The notes beneath the pieces were generated by a model that made no database searches, was not told where the DNA came from, and worked only from the letters and a program-made list of their open reading frames with translations. The position numbers were made by a program, and so were the translations under genes. Shown here one piece after another: positions 1-8,692 of a stretch of DNA of 64,000 nt. The stretch's first letter is position 1. The number at the start of each line of letters is the position of its first letter. The stretch spans positions 1 through 64,000 of the forward strand of contig NZ_JXRP01000013.1 of assembly GCF_000829435.1 (NCBI RefSeq). Reading direction: 5' to 3'. The stretch comes from Jeotgalibacillus soli. Lineage in GTDB: Bacteria > Bacillota > Bacilli > Bacillales > Jeotgalibacillaceae.

Positions 1-74
<74 letters not shown>

Positions 75-87
75 ACTTGAAAAAGAA

Positions 88-114
88 CTGTTACCGAAAG
101 GTGGCGGTTTTTTT
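88..114 (+). terminator. rRNA operon terminator
   Basis: An 8-bp stem (88-95 with 100-107, including G-U pairs) is closed by a GAAA tetraloop and followed by seven T. It ends the 5S transcript. Confidence 0.8.
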
Positions 115-590
115 GTGTTTAAATTTTATTACGTAAATAGGCAAACCTTTTTGAGGGTATTCATTACATTGTCGTTTTCTATTTATTGCAGATAGGGGGG
201 CAAAAGTGTTTAAAAAAACAGCTAAATGTTCAAAATATGACAAAGAAATTCAAGGGAATGAAGAGGGTTTAAGTAAAAATACGTTATCCTGAAAGAGAAG
301 AGATGACTTAAATTAAAGCCTTTACAGCGAAAATATATTGCGAAAAGTGCTGTGATGATAAGAAAAAACAAAAATAAATAAAACTAAGGTAATTGTGAAT
401 AACATTCCAGAAAAAAGATTTCACTTTCAGAAAATCCACCGAACCAAACAAAGGTCATCTGCACACGACTTTCCCTGTTCCTAAAAGAATAATCATTCAA
501 GAATTCTTCATTCAGTACAAGTTTACTTTTTCCCCAACCGGGTAATACATAAAGAGTGCAAACCAATAACCAAAAAGGTGGAATGCGAAA
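115..590. other. AT-rich intergenic region, no gene seen
   Basis: I find no convincing coding region between the 5S terminator and the PfpI gene. A 60-codon open frame on the minus strand (384-566) has no ribosome binding site and no family resemblance. No clear promoter hexamers for the downstream gene were identified. Confidence 0.6.
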
Positions 591-1250
591 ATGTCTAAAA
601 ATGTATTAATGGTTTTAACGAATACGAGTGAAATTGATGCGGATCATCCAACAGGGTTATGGCTGTCTGAGTTTGCAGAGCCTTATGTAGAATTTAAAAA
701 AAATGATTTTAATGTGACAGTTGTGAGCCCAAAAGGCGGAGGGATTCCGATCGATCCCAATAGTTTAGAGGACGAACAGCCGGAAGAATGGAAAAAAGCA
801 CAGGAAAAGCTTGAAAAGACTGAGCTGCTTTCAAGCGTAGTGTTTGAACATTTTGATGGGATTTTCTTGCCGGGTGGGCATGGAACAATGTTCGATCTTC
901 CAGAAGAGCCTCATTTACAGGATGGGCTTGCTCACTTCGCTGAGAATAATAAGGTCATTGGCGCGGTTTGCCATGGTCCAGCAGGTTTTGTTGGAGTTGA
1001 ATTGTCTGACGGTACGCCATTAGTTAAGGGGAAAAAGCTGACTGCATTTACAAATGCTGAGGAAAAGGACACTGGTCTTGATGAGTTAATGCCATTTCTA
1101 CTTCAATCAAAGCTTGAAGAAGAAGGTGCTCACTTTGTAGCGCAAGGGAATTGGGCAAATCATGTGATGATAGATGGGAAATTTATTACCGGTCAAAATC
1201 CTCAATCTAGCCAAAAAACAGCGGAAGCTTTTGTTGCTGCATTAGGTTAA
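591..1250 (+). CDS. DJ-1/PfpI family protein (type 1 glutamine amidotransferase-like)
   Basis: This 219-residue protein belongs to the DJ-1/PfpI superfamily and is close to the small Hsp31-like stress proteins (protein or glyoxal deglycase/glyoxalase III type). The conserved Glu is at residue 27 in GLWLSE. The nucleophile elbow is at 124-130 (GAVCHGP), with Cys127 followed by His128, and PGGHGTMFDLP lies at 94-104. A Shine-Dalgarno AAGGTGGA precedes the ATG. It is monocistronic: a terminator follows at once. The fold assignment is firm, but the substrate cannot be read from sequence, and chaperone, deglycase and glyoxalase roles have all been reported in this family. Confidence 0.88.
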   Translation: MSKNVLMVLTNTSEIDADHPTGLWLSEFAEPYVEFKKNDFNVTVVSPKGGGIPIDPNSLEDEQPEEWKKAQEKLEKTELLSSVVFEHFDGIFLPGGHGTMFDLPEEPHLQDGLAHFAENNKVIGAVCHGPAGFVGVELSDGTPLVKGKKLTAFTNAEEKDTGLDELMPFLLQSKLEEEGAHFVAQGNWANHVMIDGKFITGQNPQSSQKTAEAFVAALG

Positions 1251-1266
1251 TAATAGAACCAATAAA

Positions 1267-1297
1267 AAAGAACGCGGAGCCATTTCCGTGTTCTTTT
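1267..1297 (+). terminator. Rho-independent terminator after the PfpI gene
   Basis: An 11-bp near-perfect stem (AAGAACGCGGA paired with TCCGTGTTCTT) is followed by a T-rich run. It also faces the end of the minus-strand pseudogene, so it may act on both strands. Confidence 0.75.
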
Positions 1298-1307
1298 CTC
1301 TTTTGAA

Positions 1308-2270
1308 TTAATTTTGCTGCAAAAGTAATTCGAGTGTTTCTTGTATTTTTGAATCTTCTTTAAATGAAATGAGGTCTGTTGGTGCTCCTTGAACAGCTTT
1401 AACAAATACACTAATAATGCCAGGTGCTGCTTTCTTCTCTCTATCTTGAATCAGTGCAAGAGGAGAATAGGCATTCCCTTCTTTTAGTTCAGCCCAGTGA
1501 TCAAGAGAAAGGACACCATTATCACTATAAATACGATAAAAAAGTTCGTCTTTATATCCAATGGGGCTGAGTCCGTTAATTAATACTTTAACACCGTTTG
1601 CCAGTGTTCAGTGTGCGATGATCCCCTCTTCACTTAGGTTTTATCAACTGGATAATCAACGGCACTGTCTACATCAACTATGTTCCCAATAAGCTCCTGT
1701 GTAAGCTGTAAAAGGTGCGGGTAATTTCACGAATAAAGCCGCCTTGTTCTCTTTTGGCAACCCATTTATTTTGCTGCCAAAAACGAGGCCGTTGTTCAAA
1801 GTGCATGGTTAGTTCAACACGTCTAATGGTGCCGATAGTGCCATTATATAGTTTTCTTTTAGTAATGCTACTTCCTTTAAACAATGTAAAGGAAAGTGAA
1901 TAGCGTTGATCTTATTTGAATTCAAGGAAGCATCTGCCATTTCTCTTGCTTCTGCTAGTGAGTGGGCTAACGTTTTTTCACAAAGGACGCGTTTTCCGGC
2001 CTTAAAAGCTTTTAACGTGAAAGCGCCGTGCCACTTTGGAGGAACGGCAATATATAAATACTATTAATTTCAGAATTTGCTAGGAGCTGATCAATAGAGG
2101 TATAGTGCATTGCACTATATGAATAGTTACTAGAGAGCTCTTCCATCCGTTCTTCATTTGTATCACAGATCGGTGCAACCTTTATATGAGAGTGTAAAAG
2201 AAGTTGTTTAATTATAGACGTTCACCAATTGCGCCTAAACCGATGATACCTATTTTAACCGGGGTGTCAT
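1308..2270 (-). pseudogene. Decayed Gfo/Idh/MocA-family NAD(P)-dependent oxidoreductase
   Basis: Conceptual translation of the minus strand across several frames gives a recognisable Gfo/Idh/MocA enzyme. An N-terminal Rossmann motif GIIGLGAIGERL sits near 2215-2250, followed after a shift by IYIAVPPKWHG and then the family EK motif as GKRVLCEKTLAHS. The C-terminal sheet domain (YNGTIGTIRRVELTMHFEQ) is in the 1678-1884 frame, and a natural-looking C-terminus ends at a stop at 1308-1310. The pieces lie in different frames, with breaks near 2260, 2221, about 1870 and about 1600, so no functional product is expected. The intact gene would be a sugar or inositol-type dehydrogenase. Sequencing error could create one shift but is unlikely to create all of them. 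Confidence 0.8.
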
Positions 2271-2491
2271 TGGAAAATCACCGCTTCAATTTTATTTTAA
2301 CTGTATTACAGCATTTAGAAAATTGAACAAGAGAAGAGGAGATATTTTCACAATAATACATTTTTATTAAAAATTACGAATGTCCTTTACAATTGATCCC
2401 TGTACTAGTAGGATTGCACTTGAGTTCGAATGGATAGAAAGTTTTCTCAAGAGAGAAACTTCTTTATTCAAGGTGAAAAGGAGGAACAGTT

Positions 2492-3043
2492 TTGCTTGAA
2501 AGTGGATTAGTCATGATGGCAATTATCTTTGTGATCAATATATTTTATGTCTCCTTTTTTACAATGCGTATGATCTTAACGCTAAAGGGGTACCGTTATA
2601 TAGCAGCAGCAGTTAGTATGGTTGAAGTGGTAATCTATGTAGTGGGCTTAGGGCTTGTTTTAGATAATCTAAATGAAATTCAAAACCTGGCAGCATACGC
2701 AGTGGGATATGGACTTGGTGTGATTATTGGCATGAAAATTGAAGAAAAGCTGGCTTTAGGCTATATTACCGTTAATGTAATAGTGATGGATAATGGTATC
2801 AACCTTCCTAAGCAATTACGTGAAAAGGGCTATGGGGTAACGGATTGGGCAGCAAACGGATTAGAAGGAGACCGCATGGCCATGCAAATTCTTACACCAA
2901 GAAAATATGAGTTAAAACTTTACCAGATGATTAAGGAGATGGATCCAAAGGCATTTATTATTGCTTATGAACCGAAGACCATTCATGGTGGCTTCTGGGT
3001 TAAAAGTGTTCGCAAAAGCATGGCAAGGGAGCAGGCAAGATGA
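2492..3043 (+). CDS. yebE: UPF0316 / DUF2179 membrane protein (YebE-like)
   Basis: This 183-residue protein matches the UPF0316 (DUF2179) family. Three hydrophobic segments cover roughly residues 5-27, 35-58 and 65-82, and a soluble DUF2179 C-terminal half runs from about 90 to 170. The start is a TTG preceded by a strong AAAGGAGGAA at 2478-2487; no in-frame ATG has a comparable site. It overlaps the next gene by 4 bases (ATGA). The yebE-yebG-purE order is that of B. subtilis. The function of the family is unknown. Confidence 0.88.
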   Translation: MLESGLVMMAIIFVINIFYVSFFTMRMILTLKGYRYIAAAVSMVEVVIYVVGLGLVLDNLNEIQNLAAYAVGYGLGVIIGMKIEEKLALGYITVNVIVMDNGINLPKQLREKGYGVTDWAANGLEGDRMAMQILTPRKYELKLYQMIKEMDPKAFIIAYEPKTIHGGFWVKSVRKSMAREQAR

Positions 3044-3237
3044 GTGAAAAAAAGTGGTTTGATGTAGAAGAAAATGAAACCATTGATGATTGTCTTAATC
3101 GAATGGCGGCGAGCGGCTTTATGCCAATTCGTCGGATAGAGGAACCGATGTTTCAAGAAATAACAGAAGGTTCCTCTGTAAAAAGAGTTCCAATTCGGCA
3201 AAAAATACGATTTCAAGGGATAAAAAGCGAACAATGA
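3040..3237 (+). CDS. yebG: NETI-motif protein (YebG-like)
   Basis: This 65-residue soluble protein carries the NETI motif (residues 11-14) that names the family. The start codon overlaps the yebE stop, indicating translational coupling. It is highly charged and has no membrane segment. Its last codons overlap the upstream PurBox of the purine operon, so its 3' end doubles as a regulatory site. Function is unknown. Confidence 0.85.
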   Translation: MSEKKWFDVEENETIDDCLNRMAASGFMPIRRIEEPMFQEITEGSSVKRVPIRQKIRFQGIKSEQ

Positions 3238-3266
3238 TTATAATGTTATAATTATTGTTCGCTTAT
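3223..3266. promoter_or_regulatory. Paired inverted PurBoxes (PurR operator)
   Basis: Two 13-base elements, 3223-3235 (AAAAGCGAACAAT) and 3254-3266 on the opposite strand (ATAAGCGAACAAT), each match the PurBox consensus AWWWCCGAACWWT at 12 of 13 positions. They form an inverted pair separated by 18 bases, immediately upstream of the pur -35 element. In B. subtilis PurR binds such pairs, and PRPP relieves the repression. The same symmetry makes a hairpin in RNA, but no T-run follows, so I do not call a terminator. Confidence 0.8.
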
Positions 3267-3270
3267 AAGG

Positions 3271-3299
3271 TTGACGTGATGATGTCAGCTTGTTATGAT
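3271..3299 (+). promoter_or_regulatory. Sigma-A promoter of the purine operon
   Basis: TTGACG (3271-3276) and TATGAT (3294-3299) are separated by 17 bases, a near-consensus vegetative promoter. It lies 5 bases after the second PurBox and about 40 bases before the guanine riboswitch aptamer. Confidence 0.8.
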
Positions 3300-3337
3300 G
3301 ATTATAGTAATTTACTGAAACGAATAATGCATTTCGA

Positions 3338-3406
3338 CCTCATATAATCTTGGGAATATGGCCCATAAGTTTCTACCTAGTAACCGTAAATAACTAGACT
3401 ATGAGG
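3338..3406 (+). ncRNA. Guanine-class purine riboswitch aptamer
   Basis: All conserved blocks of the purine riboswitch are present: P1 CCTCAT/ATGAGG (3338-3343 with 3401-3406), the J1/2 TATAATCT, the L2 ATATGGCCC region, J2/3 GTTTCTACC, the L3 ACCGTAAAT segment and J3/1 GACTATGAG. The specificity base equivalent to position 74 of the xpt aptamer is C (AGACTATG), indicating guanine/hypoxanthine rather than adenine. Ligand should stabilise P1 and release the downstream terminator, switching purE onward off. Confidence 0.95.
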
Positions 3407-3464
3407 GAAAGTGATGCCTTGGATTTTCTTTACCTAAATTGGTAGGTATAGGGATAAAATTCGG

Positions 3465-3529
3465 AACCCAGGTGAACAACTTTCCTTCATATAAATAGGG
3501 GAATTTGTTGACGTGGGTTTTTCTTTTTT
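3465..3529 (+). terminator. Riboswitch-controlled terminator in the pur leader
   Basis: AACCCA (3465-3470) pairs with TGGGTT at the foot of a long stem that ends in a T-rich tract near 3517-3529. The competing antiterminator is visible: ATGAGGGAAAGT at 3401-3412 can pair with ACTTTCCTTCAT at 3479-3490, which uses the 3' strand of P1. This is the expected guanine-off expression platform. Confidence 0.85.
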
Positions 3530-3775
3530 GATCCAGCTTCAGTGGCTAGCCCCTCGAGGTCATAAGCCACAATGCCCCAGCTGGCAAAGAACGCCAACCA
3601 GTGCATTGCGTCTTATGCTTGTCGGGGATGAGCGAGCCACTTCAGCTTTTCTAGTGATCCAGCTTCAAGCGGTAGCTGCTCGAGGTCACAAGTCAAGCTG
3701 ACTTATTGGCAAAGAGCGCCAATTAGTCAACTCGCCCTGTGCTTGTCGCAGCTGAACGACCGCTTTCAGCTTTTC
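3530..3775. repeat. Two tandem copies of a ~120-bp imperfect palindromic repeat (family B)
   Basis: Copy 1 (3530-3651) and copy 2 (3656-3775) both begin GATCCAGCTTCA and end CTTTTC preceded by a complementary TTCAGC. They share internal blocks CTCGAGGTCA, GGCAAAGA-CGCCAA and TGCTTGTCG. Each copy can fold on itself. Degenerate relatives lie at 22.6-23.0 kb. The pair sits in the transcribed leader between the riboswitch terminator and purE, and no gene is seen inside it. Confidence 0.75.
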
Positions 3776-3822
3776 TTATACAAACGGCGAATTTTGTCGT
3801 TATTAAACGTTATTGGAGTGAG

Positions 3823-4317
3823 ATGATGACGGCAGTAGTTGGAGTAATTATGGGTAGTACATCGGATTGGCCGACGATGAAGAAGGCTTGTCAGGTTTTA
3901 GAGGAATTAAATGTACTATATGAAAAGCAGGTAGTGAGTGCGCACCGCACTCCTGATCTCATGTTTGAATATGCCGAAAGCGCCCGAGAGAAGGGGCTGA
4001 AGGTTATTATTGCAGGAGCGGGAGGCGCTGCCCATCTTCCTGGTATGGTGGCTGCTAAAACGACCCTTCCTGTGATTGGTGTGCCGGTTCAATCAAAGGC
4101 TTTAAACGGATTGGATTCCTTATTATCCATTGTTCAAATGCCTGGAGGAATTCCTGTTGCTACGGTTGCAATTGGAGATGCGGGAGCTACAAATGCAGGT
4201 CTTCTAGCTGCTCAAATACTGTCATCCTTTGATCCGGAACTTGCTGAACGAATTGCGATAAGAAGAGAAGCTAGCAAAGAAAAAGTGCTTGAAAGCAGCG
4301 GTGAACTGTATGAGTAA
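3823..4317 (+). CDS. purE: N5-carboxyaminoimidazole ribonucleotide mutase
   Basis: Class I PurE, 164 residues, moves the carboxylate of N5-CAIR to C4 in de novo purine synthesis. The signature GSTSDWP (about 11-17), the catalytic-site SAHRTP (about 44-49) and [11 protein letters not shown] (about 72-82) are intact. I start at the ATG at 3823 (3826 is an equivalent second ATG), preceded by GGAGTG. The longer upstream frame runs into the repeat and is not coding. It is the first gene of the purine operon and overlaps purK by 8 bases. Confidence 0.95.
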   Translation: MMTAVVGVIMGSTSDWPTMKKACQVLEELNVLYEKQVVSAHRTPDLMFEYAESAREKGLKVIIAGAGGAAHLPGMVAAKTTLPVIGVPVQSKALNGLDSLLSIVQMPGGIPVATVAIGDAGATNAGLLAAQILSSFDPELAERIAIRREASKEKVLESSGELYE

Positions 4318-5431
4318 AGTATTGCCAGGTCAAACCATTGGAATTATTGGTGGTGGGCAGCTTGGAAGAATGATGGCTTTGGCAGCAAAGGAAGCGGGGT
4401 TTAAGATCGCAGTACTTGATCCAACCAAAAATTCTCCATGCGGTCAGGTAGCAGATATTGAAATTACGGCTGCATTTGACGATCGTGATGCGTTAAAAAG
4501 ACTGGCTGAAGTCAGTGATGTCATTACCTATGAATTTGAAAATATCGACGCAGATGCCTTGAAATGGTTATCAACGATTGCAGTTGTTCCTCAAGGATCA
4601 GAAATCATCCGGATTACGCAGGATCGCCGTTATGAAAAACAAATGCTTGAGGCCGCAGGTGTACCAGTCGCACGATATGAAATCTTTGAACACGAACATG
4701 AAATATATGATAATATAAAAACGTTCGGTTTTCCGGCTGTTTTAAAGACAGCGACCGGGGGATATGATGGAAAAGGACAGGTGAAAATAAATTCCGCTGC
4801 AGATCTTACAGAGGCAGCAGAGCTTGTTCAAAAAAATGGCCCTTGTGTAGTAGAGGCATTTATTGATTTTACGAAAGAAATATCAGTCATTGTACACCGG
4901 AATCAAAACGGACAAACAACGACGCTGCCAGTCGGAGAAAATATTCATGTGAATCATATCCTTCATAAAACCATCGTTCCGGCAAGGATCTCTGATAGTG
5001 TTTCACGGCAGGCGCTTGAACTAGCGGTGAAAATTGCGGATAAACTTGAATTAGTTGGTACACTTGCAGTCGAAATGTTTGTCACAGCTGATGATAAAAT
5101 CTTTGTAAATGAATTGGCGCCAAGACCTCATAATTCTGGTCACTTTTCAATAGAAGCAAGCCTGACATCACAGTTTCACCAGCATATACGAGCAATTGCA
5201 AACTGGCCGTTAAAAAGCACAGAGCTGCTCAAGCCGGTCATAATGGTCAATCTATTAGGCCAGCATATTGAGCCAATTTTACATGCAATTGACCAGTATC
5301 CTGATTGGTCCATTCATCTGTATGGAAAATCAGAACCGAAGCATGATCGTAAAATGGGGCATGTTACGATTTTAACGAATAATATCGAACAAACTCTGAA
5401 TGAAATTGATGAATCGCAAATTTGGAAATGA
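4310..5431 (+). CDS. purK: N5-carboxyaminoimidazole ribonucleotide synthase
   Basis: ATP-grasp enzyme of 373 residues that carboxylates AIR to N5-CAIR with ATP and bicarbonate, supplying PurE. The N-terminal pre-ATP-grasp loop [15 protein letters not shown] (about 7-21) is intact, as are [11 protein letters not shown] and the metal-binding [12 protein letters not shown]. The chosen ATG at 4310 gives the usual N-terminus and overlaps the purE stop by 8 bases; an earlier ATG at 4289 lies deep inside purE. It is followed by purB after a short gap. Confidence 0.95.
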   Translation: MSKVLPGQTIGIIGGGQLGRMMALAAKEAGFKIAVLDPTKNSPCGQVADIEITAAFDDRDALKRLAEVSDVITYEFENIDADALKWLSTIAVVPQGSEIIRITQDRRYEKQMLEAAGVPVARYEIFEHEHEIYDNIKTFGFPAVLKTATGGYDGKGQVKINSAADLTEAAELVQKNGPCVVEAFIDFTKEISVIVHRNQNGQTTTLPVGENIHVNHILHKTIVPARISDSVSRQALELAVKIADKLELVGTLAVEMFVTADDKIFVNELAPRPHNSGHFSIEASLTSQFHQHIRAIANWPLKSTELLKPVIMVNLLGQHIEPILHAIDQYPDWSIHLYGKSEPKHDRKMGHVTILTNNIEQTLNEIDESQIWK

Positions 5432-5456
5432 AGAAAAAAATCGGAGGAATGACGAC

Positions 5457-6755
5457 ATGATCGAACGCTATACACGTCCGGAAATGGGCGCAATATGGAC
5501 TGAACAAAACCGTTTTCAAGCTTGGTTAGAGGTAGAAATTTTAGCATGCGAGGCTTGGGCAGAGCTTGGAGACATCCCAAAAGAAGACGTGCAAAAGATT
5601 CGAGTAAATGCATCATTTGATGTCGATCGTATTAAAGCCATTGAAGAAGAAACACGCCACGATGTGGTTGCATTTACACGTGCCGTTTCTGAAACACTTG
5701 GTGCGGAAAAGAAGTGGGTTCATTACGGACTAACATCTACTGACGTAGTTGATACGGCTCTATCGTATCTATTGCGACAAGCAAACGAGCTTCTATTAAA
5801 AGATCTTGAAAACTTTATTGATATTTTAGCAAATAAAGCAAAAGAACATAAATTGACGGTGATGATGGGGCGTACGCATGGTGTACATGCCGAGCCGACA
5901 ACGTTTGGCTTAAAGCTTGCACTTTGGCATGAAGAGATGAAGCGTAACTTGGAACGCTTTAAAGCAGCAGCAGCGGGCGTTGAATTCGGTAAAATGTCAG
6001 GTGCAGTTGGTACGTACGCAAACATCAATCCTTTTGTGGAAGCGTATGTGTGTGAAAAGCTCGGTTTACAAGCGGCGCCAATTTCCACACAAACATTGCA
6101 GCGTGACCGTCATGCGGATTATATGGGAACACTTGCATTAATCGCCACATCAGTTGAGAAGTTTTCTGTTGAAATTCGCGGTCTTCAAAAGAGTGAGACT
6201 CGTGAAGTGGAAGAATTCTTTGCAAAAGGTCAAAAAGGTTCATCTGCAATGCCGCATAAACGCAATCCAATTGGATCTGAGAATATGACGGGCCTTGCAC
6301 GTCTAATTCGTGGCTATATGCTGACGGCTTATGAAAATGTACCACTTTGGCATGAGCGCGATATTTCTCACTCATCTGCAGAGCGTGTGATCCTGCCGGA
6401 TGCGACAATTGCGCTTAATTATATGTTAAATCGTTTTGGCAATATCGTTAAAAATCTAACGGTATTCCCTGAAAATATGAAACGCAATATGGACCGTACG
6501 CTCGGCCTAATTTATTCTCAGCGTGTACTGCTTGCGCTCATTGACAAAGGGCTATCTCGTGAAGAAGCATATGATACGGTTCAGCCAAAAGCAATGGAAG
6601 CGTGGGAAAAGCAGGTTCATTTCCGTGAGCTTATTGAGTCTGAAGAAGCCATCACCTCTAAACTATCAAAAGAAGAGATTGCTGACTGCTTCGATTACAA
6701 TTATCATCTGCAGCATGTTGACACAATCTTTACCCGTCTTGGCTTAAACGAATAG
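5457..6755 (+). CDS. purB: Adenylosuccinate lyase
   Basis: A 432-residue member of the fumarase/aspartase superfamily that catalyses two fumarate-releasing steps: SAICAR to AICAR and adenylosuccinate to AMP. The superfamily signature [11 protein letters not shown] is at about 259-269. The N-terminus [14 protein letters not shown] is typical, and the start at 5457 has GGAGG ten bases upstream. After purB the tight operon packing stops: 286 bases of repeat and a hairpin precede purC. Confidence 0.96.
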   Translation: MIERYTRPEMGAIWTEQNRFQAWLEVEILACEAWAELGDIPKEDVQKIRVNASFDVDRIKAIEEETRHDVVAFTRAVSETLGAEKKWVHYGLTSTDVVDTALSYLLRQANELLLKDLENFIDILANKAKEHKLTVMMGRTHGVHAEPTTFGLKLALWHEEMKRNLERFKAAAAGVEFGKMSGAVGTYANINPFVEAYVCEKLGLQAAPISTQTLQRDRHADYMGTLALIATSVEKFSVEIRGLQKSETREVEEFFAKGQKGSSAMPHKRNPIGSENMTGLARLIRGYMLTAYENVPLWHERDISHSSAERVILPDATIALNYMLNRFGNIVKNLTVFPENMKRNMDRTLGLIYSQRVLLALIDKGLSREEAYDTVQPKAMEAWEKQVHFRELIESEEAITSKLSKEEIADCFDYNYHLQHVDTIFTRLGLNE

Positions 6756-6763
6756 CTTATGTT

Positions 6764-6940
6764 AAAGTCCATTGTTGATTTTTGAACAGCGTTAATTGGA
6801 GCGGATACGCGAGACTCCTGCGGGCTGAAGTGGGACAGGTGAGACTCAAGCAGGTGCGCCTGCGACCTGAGAGGCTCACCGCCCGCCCCGCGGAAGGCGA
6901 GCGCTTGAAGTGGAAATCAACAGTCACGTTGAACTAAGCC
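6764..6940. repeat. Dispersed palindromic repeat, family R copy 1, inside the pur operon
   Basis: A GC-rich element of about 175 bp begins near ATTGTTGATT, contains GTTAATTGGAGCGG, GAGACTCCTGCGGG and CCGCCCGCCCCGCGGAA, and ends GGAAATCAACAG. The ends are complementary (GTTRATTGG against GAAATCAAC). Relatives occur at 29405-29570 (inverted), 30078-30245, 40971-41044 (internally deleted) and 56323-56497. It is non-coding and lies between purB and purC. Confidence 0.8.
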
Positions 6941-6954
6941 AAAGGAATAAAAAT

Positions 6955-6998
6955 CGGGTTGGTGAGGATATTTAGTCTCACCCCGGCCCCTTTATTTT
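6955..6998 (+). terminator. Terminator-like hairpin between purB and purC
   Basis: GGTGAG (6961-6966) pairs with CTCACC (6977-6982), extended by GGG/CCC with an internal mismatch, and is followed by TTTATTTT. It sits inside the operon, about 44 bases before purC, and could lower expression of distal genes or process the mRNA. There is no obvious antiterminator. Confidence 0.45.
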
Positions 6999-7041
6999 AA
7001 TAATCGTGCCAATATTATGACTTTCAAGGAGTGACAAACAC

Positions 7042-7758
7042 ATGGAAAAAGGCCAGCTGCTATATGAAGGCAAAGCGAAACGTTTGTATTCAACAAGTGA
7101 AGAAGGAATTCTTTGGCTTGAGTACAAGGATTCCGCAACAGCCTTTAACGGTGAGAAGAAAGCGACAATTGAAGGCAAAGGTCAGCTTAACAATTTGATT
7201 ACTAGTCTGCTGTTTGAAAAGCTAAAGGAACAAGGGATCGATTCTCATTTTGTTAAAAGATTATCTGATCACGAACAGCTTGTACGACATGTGGAAATTA
7301 TCCCGATTGAAGTGGTCGTAAGAAACGTGGCTGCTGGTACATTAGCAAAACGAATCGGCTTAGAAGAAGGACTGCCGCTTAAGCAAACTATCGTTGAGTG
7401 GTATTACAAGGACGACGATTTAGGTGACCCTCTTATCAATGAAGATCACATTGCGATCTTGTCGCTTGCTTCACCAGAGGAACTTGTAACGCTGCGTCAA
7501 AAAGCGCTTGAAATTAACACATTTTTAACTTCATTCTTTAATGAAATTGGAGTGGACTTAATTGACTTCAAGCTGGAGTTTGGAAGAGGCAGCGATGGAG
7601 CCATTCTATTGGCTGATGAAATTTCTCCTGATACTTGCAGACTTTGGGATTCAAAAACAAAAGAAAAGCTAGATAAAGATGTTTTTAGAAGAGATCTTGG
7701 CAGTTTAACAGATGCATATAAAACGGTATTCACACGATTGGGAGGCGTTTCATCATGA
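7042..7758 (+). CDS. purC: SAICAR synthetase
   Basis: A 238-residue phosphoribosylaminoimidazole-succinocarboxamide synthase that joins CAIR and aspartate with ATP. The start MEKGQLLYEGKAKRLYST is diagnostic, and VVVRNVAAGTLAKR and LIDFKLEFGR are intact. CAAGGAGTG precedes the ATG. The stop overlaps the purS start by 4 bases, and from here to purM the genes are tightly coupled. Confidence 0.96.
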   Translation: MEKGQLLYEGKAKRLYSTSEEGILWLEYKDSATAFNGEKKATIEGKGQLNNLITSLLFEKLKEQGIDSHFVKRLSDHEQLVRHVEIIPIEVVVRNVAAGTLAKRIGLEEGLPLKQTIVEWYYKDDDLGDPLINEDHIAILSLASPEELVTLRQKALEINTFLTSFFNEIGVDLIDFKLEFGRGSDGAILLADEISPDTCRLWDSKTKEKLDKDVFRRDLGSLTDAYKTVFTRLGGVSS

Positions 7759-8009
7759 TGAAGGTAAAAATTTATGTCACGTTAAGAGAAAGTGTACTAG
7801 ATCCACAGGGAACTGCAGTGAAAAGCTCATTGCACGCTATGAACTATACAGAAGTTCAAGATGTTCGCATTGGTAAATACCTTGAAGTTACGATGGAGCC
7901 AACTGAACGTCCATTAGATGAAGTTGTGAAAGAAATGTGCGAGAAACTTCTTGCTAACACGGTTATTGAAGACTTTGAGTATGAGGTGGAGGAGGCCGTC
8001 ACACGATGA
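7755..8009 (+). CDS. purS: FGAM synthase subunit PurS
   Basis: An 84-residue small subunit of the three-part formylglycinamidine synthase found in Bacillus-type bacteria. It bridges PurL and PurQ and is needed for ammonia transfer. The sequence ([17 protein letters not shown]...) has the normal length. Its ATGATG start overlaps the purC stop, and its stop overlaps purQ by 4 bases. Confidence 0.95.
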   Translation: MMKVKIYVTLRESVLDPQGTAVKSSLHAMNYTEVQDVRIGKYLEVTMEPTERPLDEVVKEMCEKLLANTVIEDFEYEVEEAVTR

Positions 8010-8692
8010 AATTTGCTGTGATTGTATTCCCAGGCTCAAACTGTGATATTGACATGTATCATGCGATTAAAGACGAGCTTGGCGAAGAGGTTGAGTACGT
8101 TTGGCATGATGCTGAGGATTTAAGCGGATATGACGGGATTTTGCTGCCAGGCGGCTTTTCATATGGCGATTATTTACGCTGTGGTGCCATTGCACGTTTT
8201 TCTAACGTAATGAAAGAGGTTGTTAAGGCTGCAGGGGAAGGCAAACCAGTTTTAGGTGTATGCAATGGTTTTCAAATTCTGCTTGAAGCCGGCCTATTGC
8301 CAGGTGCAATGCAGCGGAATACCAATTTGAAATTTATGTGCCGCACGGTTGGCTTGCGTATTGAGAATAACGAGACTATGTTTACAAATGGCTTTGTACC
8401 TAATGAAACAATCAAGATTCCAATTGCTCACGGAGAGGGAAATTATTACTGTGACGATGAAACCTACGAACAGTTAAAAGAGAACGGACAAATCGCTTTC
8501 ACCTATGCAGGTACGAATCCGAATGGAAGCCGTGGAGATATTGCAGGAATCATCAATGAAAAAGGAAATGTTCTTGGGATGATGCCTCACCCAGAACGTG
8601 CCGTGGATGCGCTGTTAGGAAGTGCAGACGGACTTAAACTGTTTCAATCAATTGTGAAACATTGGAGGGACTCAAATGTCGTTACTGCTTGA
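8006..8692 (+). CDS. purQ: FGAM synthase glutaminase subunit PurQ
   Basis: A 228-residue class I glutamine amidotransferase that makes ammonia for PurL. The nucleophile Cys86 lies in GVCNGFQIL, the oxyanion strand is [13 protein letters not shown] (47-59), and the His-Glu pair is in MMPHPERA near 193-200. It overlaps purS by 4 and purL by 17 bases. Confidence 0.96.
   Translation: MKFAVIVFPGSNCDIDMYHAIKDELGEEVEYVWHDAEDLSGYDGILLPGGFSYGDYLRCGAIARFSNVMKEVVKAAGEGKPVLGVCNGFQILLEAGLLPGAMQRNTNLKFMCRTVGLRIENNETMFTNGFVPNETIKIPIAHGEGNYYCDDETYEQLKENGQIAFTYAGTNPNGSRGDIAGIINEKGNVLGMMPHPERAVDALLGSADGLKLFQSIVKHWRDSNVVTA

Noticed and set aside
384-566. Minus-strand open frame of 60 codons
   Set aside because: No ribosome binding site, no recognisable family and no supporting context.
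3227-3262. Hairpin at the yebG stop as a terminator
   Set aside because: No T-run follows, and the arms match PurBoxes, so the symmetry is better explained as a PurR operator.
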